Positions 1 to 8,469 of a DNA stretch of 64,000 nt are shown piece after piece. Both the position numbers and the translations under genes were made by a program. Each line of letters starts with the position of its first letter. The stretch's first letter is position 1. Origin of the DNA: Desulfosporosinus sp. OT. Its GTDB lineage: Bacteria > Bacillota > Desulfitobacteriia > Desulfitobacteriales > Desulfitobacteriaceae. The notes below the pieces were generated by a model. That model worked only from the letters and a program-made list of their open reading frames with translations, searched no databases and was not told the DNA's origin. The DNA lies in NCBI RefSeq assembly GCF_000224515.1, contig NZ_AGAF01000167.1, positions 1 to 64,000 on the forward strand. The letters run 5' to 3'.

Positions 1-28
1 AAAATCGCCCCTCGGAGCCCCCGAACGC

Positions 29-727
29 TCACCAAGCCGCCTCAAACGGCGAGCTATTCTCGCCCTGATAACTCACATGGACGCCCGTCCGCTTAACATG
101 CAAAGCCTCCAAATCCAACGGCAAATTCTCCAGCTCCCGCAAACTGGCCAGCACTTCCTCCGGCCGGACACTCCCCGCGTTGCCCATCTCGACCTCCAGA
201 TCGAAGGTAATCTCGTCCCCATGGATTTCGCCTTCCAATCGCTTAACCCAAGGTCGAATGTCCTTATCCGTTGGCCCTTTTTTTGAATAACGTGAATAGT
301 TCACATGTTCCCTGGCCAGCCAAGCTCCAACCGCTTCTTGCAAACGTTCCGGTAGAATCGGCAAAGCCATAAGAACGCGCATCTTATAACTCGCTGCATT
401 GAGTACTGCCATCAAGGGTTTTGCACCCTGAGTCAAGACACGACCTTGCAAGAGCCGAATACCAGGTGGCAACTGCTCCTGAATACGTGCTAATACTTCC
501 CCCAAGTCCATATCACGTTGGATATCAATGTCCACGTACTCTCGTTCCCCTTCTGTTCCAACCGCCAAGGCGAAACCGAAGGAAATTTTCGGACGTGGAT
601 TAAAGCCCTCCGTATAAGACATATTGATCCCTGCCCGACGAATCGCACGCTCAAACACCCGTGTCAAGTCCAGGTGTGCGATATATCTTGCATCTTCAAC
701 TTTGGTATAGGCGATTCTTAGCCGCAT
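29..727 (-). CDS. TIGR03936 family protein (DUF2344), radical-SAM-associated
   Basis: This protein of about 232 residues matches the DUF2344/TIGR03936 family, which is normally encoded directly after a TIGR03960 radical SAM protein, as here. The N-terminal part carries the family-like stretches YIAHLDLTRVFERAIRRAG and FNPRPKISFGFAL. Its function is not established; a role in RNA or cofactor modification with its neighbour is only inference. A GTG at 736 would give a 4-base overlap with the upstream gene, but the AAAGGG ribosome-binding site is better spaced for the ATG at 727, so 727 is used. In related genomes ribonuclease G (rng) usually comes next, which would lie beyond the left edge of the window. 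Confidence 0.85.
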   Translation of the reverse strand: MRLRIAYTKVEDARYIAHLDLTRVFERAIRRAGINMSYTEGFNPRPKISFGFALAVGTEGEREYVDIDIQRDMDLGEVLARIQEQLPPGIRLLQGRVLTQGAKPLMAVLNAASYKMRVLMALPILPERLQEAVGAWLAREHVNYSRYSKKGPTDKDIRPWVKRLEGEIHGDEITFDLEVEMGNAGSVRPEEVLASLRELENLPLDLEALHVKRTGVHVSYQGENSSPFEAAW

Positions 728-732
728 GGCAC

Positions 733-2589
733 TCACCCTTTCAACTCAATCTGAACCCCTCTGCCGGGGCAAATTCCGCACCCAGTACATACATCATACC
801 GACAATCGATAGTCTTTGCTTCTTGAAGTGCTCGATGGTGCTCTTGCACCAAGAACTGTTTTGTCACCCCACTCTCTAAATGCTCCCAAGGTAAAATATC
901 ATCATAGTCCATCGCCCGATTAGCATAAAAATGAGGGTCCATTCCTAACTCTTTAAAGGCCTCCATCCACACATCTTCCCGAAATTGCTCTGACCAGCCA
1001 TCAAAACGCGCTCCATGGCGGTAAGCCCATTCCAAAAGCGGAGCCAAGCGCCGATCTCCTTTGGCAAAGACTGCCTCCAGATAACTTGTCTTTATATCAT
1101 GATAATTATATTTTAAACGGCGATCTCGCAATTTTTCTCTGAGATATCTCTGCTTTAATTCCACGGAAGCTTTGGCTTCCTGCGGTTCCCACTGGAAGGG
1201 CGTGTGCGCTTTAGGAACAAAGATACTCGTAGAGATTGTCACCGTAATATTGCGACGTCCCAGCTTAGTTCCCAGATTGGCGACTTTTTTAGCCAGATCG
1301 ACAATCCCATCGATGTCTTCCTGGGTCTCTGTCGGTAATCCCACCATGAAATATAATTTGATGGTGGACCAGCCTTTTTTGAAGGCAGCCTCAGCAGCAT
1401 TTAATAGATTCTCCTCCGAAACCCCTTTGTTGATGACATTCCGTAAGCGTTGTGAGCCTGCTTCCGGGGCAAACGTTAAGCCGGATTTGCGAGCCTTCTG
1501 AACTGTCTCAGCTAAATCAACGTCAAACGAATCGACACGCAGTGAGGGGAGTGAAACGCCGACCCTTGCGGGCCCATGTTTCTCAAGGATGGCCTGAATG
1601 ACCGGTTGTATGCAGGTGTAATCCCCACTGGAAAGCGAAGTGAGCGCAATCTCATCATATCCCGTCGAACGCACCAATTCCTCGGTTTGCTTCAGCAGCG
1701 TTTCCACAGAACGTTCCCGAACTGGTCGATAAATCATGCCTGCCTGACAAAAACGGCACCCTCGGGAACAGCCGCGCATGACTTCGAGCATCATCCGATC
1801 ATGCACAATTTCCATGTACGGGACAACCGGATTAGTGGGGAAAAACGCTTGGTCCAAATTTTGCACGATGGCCTTTTCCACAACGGCTGGAACACCCGCT
1901 TCAGCCTCAATCTTCTCGATTCGCCCGTCGGCTTTATAGGTTACATGGTAGAAATCCGGCACATAAACCCCTTGTACCTGGGCAACCCGGACTAAAAATT
2001 CGTTCCGAGGCAGAGGGTTCTTCTTTTGCTCAGCGATAAGGCGAAGCACTTCAGGCAACTGCTCTTCACTCTCCCCCAGGAGGAAGAAGTCGATAAACCC
2101 AACGAGGGGTTCCGGATTGAAGGCACAAGGGCCTCCGGCAATAATCCAAGGATCGTCGATCCCGCGTTCTTCCGTACGCAACGGAATTCCTGCTAAATCG
2201 AGCATACTGAGTATATTGGTATAACTCATCTCATACTGCAGGGTAAATCCGACCACATCAAACTCTTTAAGCGGTTGAAACGATTCCAGAGCATAGAGGG
2301 GAATATTCCTTTCCCGCATCATCTCTTCCATATCCACCCAAGGAGTAAACGCTCTTTCACAAAGAAATTCCGGGTACGAATTGACCAAGTGGTAGAGAAT
2401 CCTTGTTCCTAAGTGGGACATTCCAACTTCATACACATCCGGGAAAGCAAAGGCCATGTGGACCTCTGTTTGCTCCCAGTCTTTGCGAATCGCATTCCAT
2501 TCTGATCCTAAATAGCGGCTGGGTTTCAAGACCTTGGGTAAGAACCGTTCGACCTGCCGGCGTACTTCCGCCGCAGTTAATTTACTCAT
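733..2589 (-). CDS. TIGR03960 family B12-binding radical SAM protein
   Basis: The 618-residue product has an N-terminal B12-binding-like domain (about residues 35-190, with DVYEVGMSHLGTRILY) and a radical SAM core. The core carries CSRGCRFCQAG near residue 275, whose CxxxCxxC cysteines bind the 4Fe-4S cluster. A short Cys-rich tail, CRYDVCTGCGICPGRG, may bind another cluster. The family is conserved in Clostridia, but its substrate is unknown to me. It is translationally coupled to the downstream DUF2344 gene. An AAGGAGG sequence lies about 12 bases before the start codon. Frame, length and motifs are intact. Confidence 0.9.
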   Translation of the reverse strand: MSKLTAAEVRRQVERFLPKVLKPSRYLGSEWNAIRKDWEQTEVHMAFAFPDVYEVGMSHLGTRILYHLVNSYPEFLCERAFTPWVDMEEMMRERNIPLYALESFQPLKEFDVVGFTLQYEMSYTNILSMLDLAGIPLRTEERGIDDPWIIAGGPCAFNPEPLVGFIDFFLLGESEEQLPEVLRLIAEQKKNPLPRNEFLVRVAQVQGVYVPDFYHVTYKADGRIEKIEAEAGVPAVVEKAIVQNLDQAFFPTNPVVPYMEIVHDRMMLEVMRGCSRGCRFCQAGMIYRPVRERSVETLLKQTEELVRSTGYDEIALTSLSSGDYTCIQPVIQAILEKHGPARVGVSLPSLRVDSFDVDLAETVQKARKSGLTFAPEAGSQRLRNVINKGVSEENLLNAAEAAFKKGWSTIKLYFMVGLPTETQEDIDGIVDLAKKVANLGTKLGRRNITVTISTSIFVPKAHTPFQWEPQEAKASVELKQRYLREKLRDRRLKYNYHDIKTSYLEAVFAKGDRRLAPLLEWAYRHGARFDGWSEQFREDVWMEAFKELGMDPHFYANRAMDYDDILPWEHLESGVTKQFLVQEHHRALQEAKTIDCRYDVCTGCGICPGRGVQIELKG

Positions 2590-2715
2590 GCTGTCAACGA
2601 GGCCTCCTTGTACTACATTGTGATCTTAGATTATATCATAAATTCCCTAATTTTACATGTTTCAACCTCAGTCTTTATCCCATCCCTCTAACCCGCGCTA
2701 TTATGACTTCTAAAC

Positions 2716-3591
2716 TTATAGTTTCCCCACTGGAAAACGAATTCCCTCCCGCATCATTCCTTCCACCACATCTGTTTCGGTCAGTATCTTACCCAGTCCC
2801 ATTTCTTCATTCGTCAAGGAGACCATAGCATAGCGATCAGGGGTAAATTCCTCAACGATTCGTACCAGCGGAGTACTCCGGTGAACGGTTAGCCATTTGC
2901 TACGCATCAGCCCTCTCTTTACCAATTCCTCTTTCTTACGGGTCAATTGCCGGAGAAACGTAATATGAGCAGCTGAAATTTCTTTACTACCAGCAAACCA
3001 GAAGAATCCCCCCAAAATCATTAAGGTGAGCGATCCTTCTGTAAATTTTCCTTGACTCCATAGAATTATTCCGTAGAGGGCAAAAAGAACGCCCAGCCAT
3101 TGACCAGACTTGGCCAAGAACTTCGTAGTCCGGACGAATCCGAACCCTTCCGCGCAAATTGCTCGCAGGACACGTCCACCATCCAGCGGCAAAACGGGGA
3201 TTAAATTAAACGCTGCCAGCCAAAAGTTATACCGGACAAAATCATTAGCCAGCTCTCCCGTCCACAGCCCATGCCACCTTAACACCTGAGCCCCAAATAG
3301 GAGCGCCACGTTAAAGGCTGGACCGGCTAAAGCCATCACACTTTCCTCAAGCTTTCTACCCTCAAAGAGATCATCGCAATAAGCCGCTCCACCAATGGGA
3401 AACAGTTCTAAGCCAACGACTTTAAAACCATAGGCTTTAGCGGTCAAAAGATGCGCCAATTCATGCCCGAGCACCAAGCTAAAGACGAGAAGAGCCTGGG
3501 CTACTAAACCCAGGACTCCGTAGACTACCAAAACCAACAGAAATGTGGGATGAATTCGAAGGCTCATCCCATTAATTTTTGCGAGCTCCAT
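2716..3591 (-). CDS. spoIVFB: M50 family intramembrane metalloprotease, SpoIVFB-like
   Basis: This 291-residue polytopic membrane protein has the site-2 protease zinc motif HELAH (His43, Glu44, His47) and the second conserved motif NLIPVLPLDGGR with Asp137. The C-terminal 70 residues resemble a CBS domain (TPLVRIVEEFTPDRYAMVSL), as in SpoIVFB. In Bacillus, SpoIVFB cleaves pro-sigma-K in the mother cell and is held inactive by SpoIVFA. Here the SpoIVFA-like gene is immediately upstream, and the order min-rodA-spoIVFA-spoIVFB resembles the Bacillus mre-min-spoIVF cluster. The sporulation role is inferred from context; a housekeeping M50 protease is the alternative. Confidence 0.82.
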   Translation of the reverse strand: MELAKINGMSLRIHPTFLLVLVVYGVLGLVAQALLVFSLVLGHELAHLLTAKAYGFKVVGLELFPIGGAAYCDDLFEGRKLEESVMALAGPAFNVALLFGAQVLRWHGLWTGELANDFVRYNFWLAAFNLIPVLPLDGGRVLRAICAEGFGFVRTTKFLAKSGQWLGVLFALYGIILWSQGKFTEGSLTLMILGGFFWFAGSKEISAAHITFLRQLTRKKEELVKRGLMRSKWLTVHRSTPLVRIVEEFTPDRYAMVSLTNEEMGLGKILTETDVVEGMMREGIRFPVGKL

Positions 3592-3603
3592 TTTTCCTCC
3601 CCC

Positions 3604-3855
3604 TTAAGGCGTGGTTCGATGTTCGATATTTGTGGTTCGAACTCTGAATTTCGATTCTCCGAATCGAAGAACGGAATTGATCTTTAAGCTTTAATATATT
3701 TTGGCGAACTATATTTGCTTCGAACCACAATCCACTGGTTCGATATTTGTGGTTCGATTTGTGAATTCGATTCTGCGAATCGAAGACGGAATTAATCTTT
3801 AGGCTTTAATTTATTGGGCGAACTTTGTTCGCTTCGATTCGAACCACGATCTACG
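3604..3855. repeat. R3 repeat (TTCGA-rich, MITE-like), two tandem units
   Basis: Two similar units of about 120 bp lie between the spoIVFA- and spoIVFB-like genes. Each unit starts with GGTTCGATATTTGTGGTTCGA-like sequence, then CGATTCTGCGAATCG (a 6-bp hairpin), ACGGAATT, a TTTAAGCTTTAAT stretch, GCGAACTTTGTTCGC (a 6-bp hairpin), and ends in TTCGATTCGAACCACGA, the inverse of the start. The hairpins are intact in the second unit and decayed in the first. Related copies lie at 4646, 4862, 8328 and 14318. Confidence 0.8.
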
Positions 3856-4645
3856 ATTTGGGCGGTATGAGATAAGGTATCGGGTTGACCGGTTGGTTAT
3901 TTTTTCTTAATTCAAAATGCAGCCAGGGTTTCTTCAGAGGTGCAGAAAGTCCCACTGCTCCAAGAACATCCCCTTTCTTGACCCGCTGACCTTTTTGGAC
4001 AGCAATGTCGCCCAGGTTCCCCAGGACAGTGGTCCAGCCATCGCCCAAGTCCACTTTCACAATCTTTCCGAGTTGAGAATCGTCTCCCACTAAGGTAACA
4101 ACCCCAGCAGCCGGCGAAACCACCGGGGTCCCCAAAGCACTTGCCACATCAATTCCATTATGAACTGAACCCAAGGCATTGCTCCCCCCGTCTCCGACCT
4201 CTCCAAACCCGGCAACAACGGCGCCTGAAAGCGGAGCCAAAAACTGACCTTTCATCTTCGCATCGACGGGCACGCCCTTATTGCTAACACCCCCAAGTGA
4301 CAAAGCATCTTTGGCCATGCCATTCAAAGCTCCGTAAAAATTACCAGAATCCATCGCACTCCGATATAGCGAGTGAACCGTAAGGGAAACCCCATCTGAA
4401 CTATTGGCGCTAAAGAAAACTAAGAGAAAGAGCACAGCGGCTATCAACGTTCGCTTCTGAGTTCCGTTCCAATGTTGCAATAAGTTCCCCCAACCCGACT
4501 TGACTGGACTTCGATTACGCCCAGATTGACGATGATAGAGTGGTGCCGATTTACCCCGCCCCTGTTCTTTCCCCACTTCATGGATCGCTCGTTCCCATTC
4601 CCAGTCATCCCAACGTTCAAAAGGATTCATCCTTCTCAACCTCAC
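3851..4645 (-). CDS. spoIVFA: SpoIVFA-like membrane protein with degenerate LytM/M23 domain
   Basis: The 264 residues comprise a basic cytoplasmic N-terminus, one membrane segment (about 65-80, TLIAAVLFLLVFFSA) and a C-terminal LytM/M23 domain (about 135-260). The zinc ligands His162 and Asp166 (HNGID) and His243 (LHFE) are present. The two catalytic histidines of active LytM enzymes are replaced by Asn210 (VLGNL for the usual GHL) and Trp241 (PWLHFE for HLHFE). A non-catalytic binding domain fits the role of SpoIVFA, which anchors and inhibits SpoIVFB. The gene lies directly upstream of the M50 protease gene, separated only by R3 repeats. Confidence 0.8.
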   Translation of the reverse strand: MRLRRMNPFERWDDWEWERAIHEVGKEQGRGKSAPLYHRQSGRNRSPVKSGWGNLLQHWNGTQKRTLIAAVLFLLVFFSANSSDGVSLTVHSLYRSAMDSGNFYGALNGMAKDALSLGGVSNKGVPVDAKMKGQFLAPLSGAVVAGFGEVGDGGSNALGSVHNGIDVASALGTPVVSPAAGVVTLVGDDSQLGKIVKVDLGDGWTTVLGNLGDIAVQKGQRVKKGDVLGAVGLSAPLKKPWLHFELRKNNQPVNPIPYLIPPKS

Positions 4646-4800
4646 TTTCGTGGTTCGTGGTTCGATATTCGTTGTTCGATTTGTGAATTCGATTCTGCGA
4701 ATCGAAGAACGGAATTAAAATCCTTATGGCTTCAAATCTTTTGCGAACTCTGTTCGCTTCGATTCGTACCACGATCCACGAACATCGAACCACGATCAGG
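4646..4800. repeat. R3 repeat copy 2
   Basis: This copy carries TTCGTGGTTCGTGGTTCG at the left, CGATTCTGCGAATCG, GAACGGAATT, GCGAACTCTGTTCGC, and the inverted end TTCGATTCGTACCACGA at the right. It begins directly upstream of the spoIVFA-like start codon. Confidence 0.75.
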
Positions 4801-4861
4801 CTCGTACATCCCTTAATAGTCTATGAGAGGGCAAAAAAAATAGAACTGCTGTGCAGCTCTA

Positions 4862-5045
4862 CTCGTGGTTCGATGTTCGATATTCGATATTCGATATTCG
4901 ATATTCGTGGTTCGAACTTTGAATTCGATTCTCTGATTCGAAGAACGGATTTTATTTCTGTCTTTATCTTTAAGTCTTTAATATTTTGCGAACTTTGTTC
5001 GCTTCGATTCGTACCTCGAACATCGAACCACGAACCTCGATTAGA
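4862..5045. repeat. R3 repeat copy 3 with a 7-bp tandem microrepeat
   Basis: This copy has the same order of modules: TCGTGGTTCGA, CGATTCTCTGATTCG, GAACGGATTTT, GCGAACTTTGTTCGC, TTCGATTCGTACC. Its left end contains a run of the 7-bp unit CGATATT repeated four times (about 4875-4905). It abuts the 3' end of rodA. Confidence 0.75.
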
Positions 5046-5051
5046 TCCTCG

Positions 5052-6212
5052 CTAAAACATGAGTCTTTGGCGTCTCAAATTGACACTTAGCAGTAATCCG
5101 ACTGCTGCCATGTTCGACCACATGGCACTTCCTCCATAGCTGATCAACGGCAGAGGGATACCTGTCACAGGCATTATTCCAGAGGTCATACCAACATTGA
5201 CCAGAATGTGAAAGGTAAACATGGAAATCACGCCCGTGGCGATTAGCATTCCGAACGTATCCCGCGCTTTCAGGGCGATACTAATACTTCGTATAATAAA
5301 AATCAAAAAGAGGAAGAGCAGAGTGATTGTCCCTATAAAGCCGAACTCTTCTCCCACCACAGAAAAGATAAAGTCGGTGTGATGCTCCGGTAGGAAGTTC
5401 AACTGGCCCTGTGTTCCCATGCGGTACCCTTTTCCCCATAACCCTCCGGACCCGATGGCCCAGAGCGATTGCAGAATATGCCATCCGTCTCCTGACTTAT
5501 CCGCAGCCGGATTCATGAAAATGGTTAGGCGCCTTAACTGATAATCTTCCAAAGGTATCGGCAATCCCTGAGCCCAATGGAGCCAGCCAGGTAAGTTGGT
5601 TGCGAAGTGAAGCCACAGCCATACCCCTAGGATGCAAACTCCGCCAAGTAACAGACCACCGAATTTCCAGGGATTTGCTCCCGCAACAAACATCATACCA
5701 ATAAATATAGCCGCAAAAACCAGGGTTGTCCCTAAGTCCGGTTGCTTAAAGATCAAAAGCATGGGGAATATCACAAACAAAAATGGCACTACGAAATCCT
5801 TATAATTATTGAGCTTTCCTTTTCGGTCGGCTAAAAAATCAGCAAGGGTAATAATAATAAAGATTTTGGCAAATTCCGAAGGTTGAATACTAAAACTAGA
5901 TGTGATCGGAATCCAACGCGTTGCCCCTTTAGCCGTAGAACCAAATATAATTACCGCCAAAAGCAAGACTATATTAAGGCCATAAATCCACCACCGCAAA
6001 CGTCGCCATTTTTGATAATCAATCGCTGCGAGGAGCGCTGTGATGAAAATCCCGCTAATAATCCAATAGGATTGTACCTTTACATAATGCAGAGGATTTG
6101 CTTTATCTACATTGATCGAAGCCGTGCTTAAAATAAAGAGACTGGCTGCTAATAACAGGATCGTAATTAAGATGAATAAGGAGTCTAAATTTCTTAATGT
6201 TCGTCTATCCAC
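5052..6212 (-). CDS. rodA: Rod shape-determining protein RodA (SEDS peptidoglycan glycosyltransferase)
   Basis: This SEDS-family integral membrane protein of about 386 residues has many hydrophobic segments and the family signatures IQPSEFAKIFIII, LEDYQLRRLTIFMNP and the C-terminal PLISYGGSAMWSNM. RodA polymerises lipid II during sidewall growth with a class B PBP; PBP2 is encoded 3 kb upstream in the same cluster. The longest frame starts at 6254 without a ribosome-binding site. A GTG at 6212 follows AGAGGGG and gives an N-terminus of the usual RodA type, so it is preferred. The gene is separated from minE by an inserted hicAB pair on the other strand. Confidence 0.88.
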   Translation of the reverse strand: MDRRTLRNLDSLFILITILLLAASLFILSTASINVDKANPLHYVKVQSYWIISGIFITALLAAIDYQKWRRLRWWIYGLNIVLLLAVIIFGSTAKGATRWIPITSSFSIQPSEFAKIFIIITLADFLADRKGKLNNYKDFVVPFLFVIFPMLLIFKQPDLGTTLVFAAIFIGMMFVAGANPWKFGGLLLGGVCILGVWLWLHFATNLPGWLHWAQGLPIPLEDYQLRRLTIFMNPAADKSGDGWHILQSLWAIGSGGLWGKGYRMGTQGQLNFLPEHHTDFIFSVVGEEFGFIGTITLLFLFLIFIIRSISIALKARDTFGMLIATGVISMFTFHILVNVGMTSGIMPVTGIPLPLISYGGSAMWSNMAAVGLLLSVNLRRQRLMF

Positions 6213-6391
6213 GTGATAATTTCCCCTCTGATTATTAAGCGAATTCTTGCCCATTATAACACATAATGTAATGGACCCAAAGCACTGGGTCGAGGTTCGA
6301 GGTACGATTTTGCGATTGCATCAAAAAAAGAATCCAACAAGTGGCGTTCGGATTTTAATTAAAGCTAAGAGTCATTTTTCTCTAGATACAT

Positions 6392-6420
6392 TTGATGTTC
6401 GCCACCATATATGGTACTAT
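6392..6420 (+). promoter_or_regulatory. Putative sigma-A-type promoter of hicAB
   Basis: TTGATG at 6392-6397 and TACTAT at 6415-6420 are separated by 17 bp. This fits a -35/-10 pair and would start transcription about 15 bases before the hicA start codon. It is a prediction by eye. Confidence 0.45.
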
Positions 6421-6440
6421 TTCTGTGGGAGGTGAAGCTA

Positions 6441-6689
6441 TTGAGCAAGCTTAAAAAGCTACTCGAACGTATTCGAAATAATCCTAAAAATGTAAGATTC
6501 GAAGAATTAGACAAAATATTAATCCATTTCGGATTTTCTAAACGTCAATCATCCAAAGGCACCAGTCACTATTACTACACAAAGGGTAAGAAGCTTCTAT
6601 CGGTCCCATTTCACAAACCACATATTAAAGCTACATACGTTGAACGGGCCATCGAACTGTTGGAAGGAGAGATTAACGATGACGAATAA
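6441..6689 (+). CDS. hicA: HicA family mRNA interferase toxin
   Basis: The 82-residue product has the HicA layout: a small double-stranded-RNA-binding-like fold with the catalytic-type stretch GTSHYYY and the C-terminal motif VPFHKPHIKATYVERAIELL. HicA toxins cleave mRNA and are neutralised by HicB, encoded next. A TTG at 6441 preceded by GGGAGGTG is a better start than the ATG at 6411, which has no ribosome-binding site. It overlaps hicB by 11 bases. The pair is inserted, on the opposite strand, between minE and rodA, which suggests a later acquisition. Confidence 0.85.
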   Translation: MSKLKKLLERIRNNPKNVRFEELDKILIHFGFSKRQSSKGTSHYYYTKGKKLLSVPFHKPHIKATYVERAIELLEGEINDDE

Positions 6690-7038
6690 AGGGATTGAGT
6701 ATTACTTAGCTCTCCCGTATAAATACGCTTTATACCCGGCTGAAGAGGGAGGGTATGTTATTGAAATACCTGATCTGCCTGGTTGCATTACCCAAGCTGA
6801 GACCGCTGATGAAGCATTGGCCATGATCGAGGACGCCAAAAGGGGATGGATAGAGATAGCTTTAGAACAAGGCATCGAAATTCCTGAACCGGTCAAAGAA
6901 GATTACTCAGGGAAATTTAATGTGCGGGTCCCAAAGAGCCTTCACAAATATTTATCTGAACTCGCCAAAAAAGAAAATATAAGTCTAAATCAATTAATTC
7001 TTTATCATCTTTCGAGAAGTGCTGGATTTAAAGGCTGA
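6679..7038 (+). CDS. hicB: HicB family antitoxin
   Basis: The 119-residue product has an N-terminal HicB partial-RNase-H-like domain (YALYPAEEGGYVIEIPDLPG and DEALAMIEDAKRGWI). A C-terminal ribbon-helix-helix/Arc-like segment follows (FNVRVPKSLHKYLSELAKK, ISLNQLILYHLSRSAG). HicB binds HicA and, through the DNA-binding tail, usually represses its own promoter. The ATG at 6679 follows GGAAGGAGAG and overlaps the end of hicA. Three large hairpins follow the stop codon. Confidence 0.87.
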   Translation: MTNKGIEYYLALPYKYALYPAEEGGYVIEIPDLPGCITQAETADEALAMIEDAKRGWIEIALEQGIEIPEPVKEDYSGKFNVRVPKSLHKYLSELAKKENISLNQLILYHLSRSAGFKG

Positions 7039-7054
7039 TATAACAGATATTCAT

Positions 7055-7195
7055 GTGAGAATTCACCTCTTAATTCTCACTATAATTCACACAGCAAATC
7101 TCGGGTTAACAATAATTATTGTTAACCCGAGATTTGCTGTGAATTAATAAGTATCATGCAGAGTTGGGGCACAATTCATTGTGCCCCAACTCTGC
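7055..7195. terminator. Three consecutive hairpins between convergent hicB and minE, including a 50-bp perfect palindrome
   Basis: The first hairpin has GTGAGAATT/AATTCTCAC arms at 7055-7080. The second is a perfect 50-bp palindrome at 7091-7140 with 25-bp arms (left arm begins ACAGCAAATCTCGGG). The third has 18-bp perfect arms at 7158-7175 and 7178-7195 (GCAGAGTTGGGGCACAAT), and ends exactly at the minE stop codon. They probably terminate transcription from both sides, although long U-tracts are missing. Confidence 0.7.
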
Positions 7196-7474
7196 CTATG
7201 CTTTGGCCGCATAGTCTCTCTTCATTTTTACGACTGGAATGTTAGCAACTAAAGCCACCTCGTTATCATCCTGAAGTAGATTAAACTCGAGTGCCGCTTC
7301 ATCGATCTCCATGTAATTCGATATAACTTTGACTAGATCTTCCCTTAATCTGTTCAGCATGGCAGGCGAAATGCTGGCACGATCATGAACCAGAACAAGC
7401 CGTAGACGTTCTTTAGCCACCGTCTTGCTCGAGGCACTTTCCTTGCCAAGCATTCGGCTGATAAATTCTAACAA
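7196..7474 (-). CDS. minE: Cell division topological specificity factor MinE
   Basis: The 92-residue product starts with a membrane-targeting-type amphipathic segment (MLEFISRMLG). It carries the MinE core RLRLVLVHDRASISPAMLNRLREDLVKVISNY, in which the MinD-binding helix is followed by the dimerisation domain. MinE drives the oscillation of MinCD and so keeps the septum at mid-cell. It follows minD by 29 bp. The first hairpin on its 3' side touches its stop codon. Confidence 0.93.
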   Translation of the reverse strand: MLEFISRMLGKESASSKTVAKERLRLVLVHDRASISPAMLNRLREDLVKVISNYMEIDEAALEFNLLQDDNEVALVANIPVVKMKRDYAAKA

Positions 7475-7503
7475 GGACGATTCCTCCTCTCAGTTCCGAC
7501 CGG

Positions 7504-8298
7504 TCAGCGTAGACCCACAAGTTTCTTAAGTTTATCCATAAGTCCTGAGGGCACATCCAGATTCATCAGGGCTACTTCTTCCCCTTTAATTCGTCTGGTA
7601 ATCCGTCGGTAAGCTTCTCCTGCTTTAGACCCTTGATCCAAAACAGCGGGTTCGCCCCGGTTCGTAGAAATCACGATGCTCTCGTCTTCCGGAACGACAC
7701 CGATAAGTTCGATCGCCAAAATATCCAGAATATCTGAGATATCCATCATGTCCCCACGTTTAACCATTTCAGGGCGAATCCGGTTAATAATTAATTTCGG
7801 ATTCCTTAGCTCCGCCGCCTCCAAGAGGCCAATAATACGATCTGCATCACGCACGGCACTGACTTCTGGCGTACACACGACAACCGCTCGGTCTGCACCG
7901 GCAATGGCATTGCGAAAGCCTTGTTCAATTCCTGCGGGACAATCAATAATTGCAAAATCAAATTCTTCCTTGAGTTCCTTGGCTAAGGTTTCCATCTGCT
8001 CGGGACTTACGGATGATTTATCCTTAGTTTGGGCAGCTGGCAGCAAAAAAAGATTCGTAAAGCGTTTATCTTTAATGAGCGCTTGTTTTAGGCGACAATT
8101 TCCACTGGTCACATCGACTAAATCGTAAACAATGCGATTTTCCAGTCCCATCACCACATCAAGGTTTCGCAAACCGATATCCGTATCAACCAGGACGACC
8201 TTATGCCCTGCGGCAGCCAGTCCTGTGCCAATATTTGCGGATGTTGTCGTCTTGCCTACGCCCCCTTTACCAGAAGTCACCACGATTATCTCACCCAT
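7504..8298 (-). CDS. minD: Septum site-determining ATPase MinD
   Basis: The 264-residue product is a ParA/MinD-type ATPase with the deviant Walker A motif SGKGGVGKTTTSANIG at residues 9-24, VLVDTDIGLRNLDVVMGLE for switch I, and FAIIDCPAGIEQGF as Walker B. The C-terminus (LMDKLKKLVGLR) fits the amphipathic membrane-targeting helix. MinD recruits MinC to the membrane and is displaced by MinE. It lies between minC and minE; an R3 repeat separates it from minC. Confidence 0.95.
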   Translation of the reverse strand: MGEIIVVTSGKGGVGKTTTSANIGTGLAAAGHKVVLVDTDIGLRNLDVVMGLENRIVYDLVDVTSGNCRLKQALIKDKRFTNLFLLPAAQTKDKSSVSPEQMETLAKELKEEFDFAIIDCPAGIEQGFRNAIAGADRAVVVCTPEVSAVRDADRIIGLLEAAELRNPKLIINRIRPEMVKRGDMMDISDILDILAIELIGVVPEDESIVISTNRGEPAVLDQGSKAGEAYRRITRRIKGEEVALMNLDVPSGLMDKLKKLVGLR

Positions 8299-8327
8299 AT
8301 ATAGACCTGCCTTTCCATATAGACTTT

Positions 8328-8468
8328 TATCGAAGTTCGATGTTCGATGCTCGAATAGAAGCGAACAATGTTCGCAGAAAATTTTAAGCCTTAAAGATGA
8401 ATTCCGTTCTTCGATTCGCAGAATCGAATTCTAAGCTCGAACCACGAACCTCGAACATCGAACATCGC
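8328..8468. repeat. R3 repeat copy 4 (inverted orientation)
   Basis: This copy, between minC and minD, reads in the opposite direction to those at 3.6-5.0 kb. It contains GCGAACAATGTTCGC, GAATTCCGTTC, CGATTCGCAGAATCG and the end CTCGAACCACGAACCTCGAA. It ends just after the minC stop codon. Confidence 0.75.
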
Positions 8469-8469
8469 G

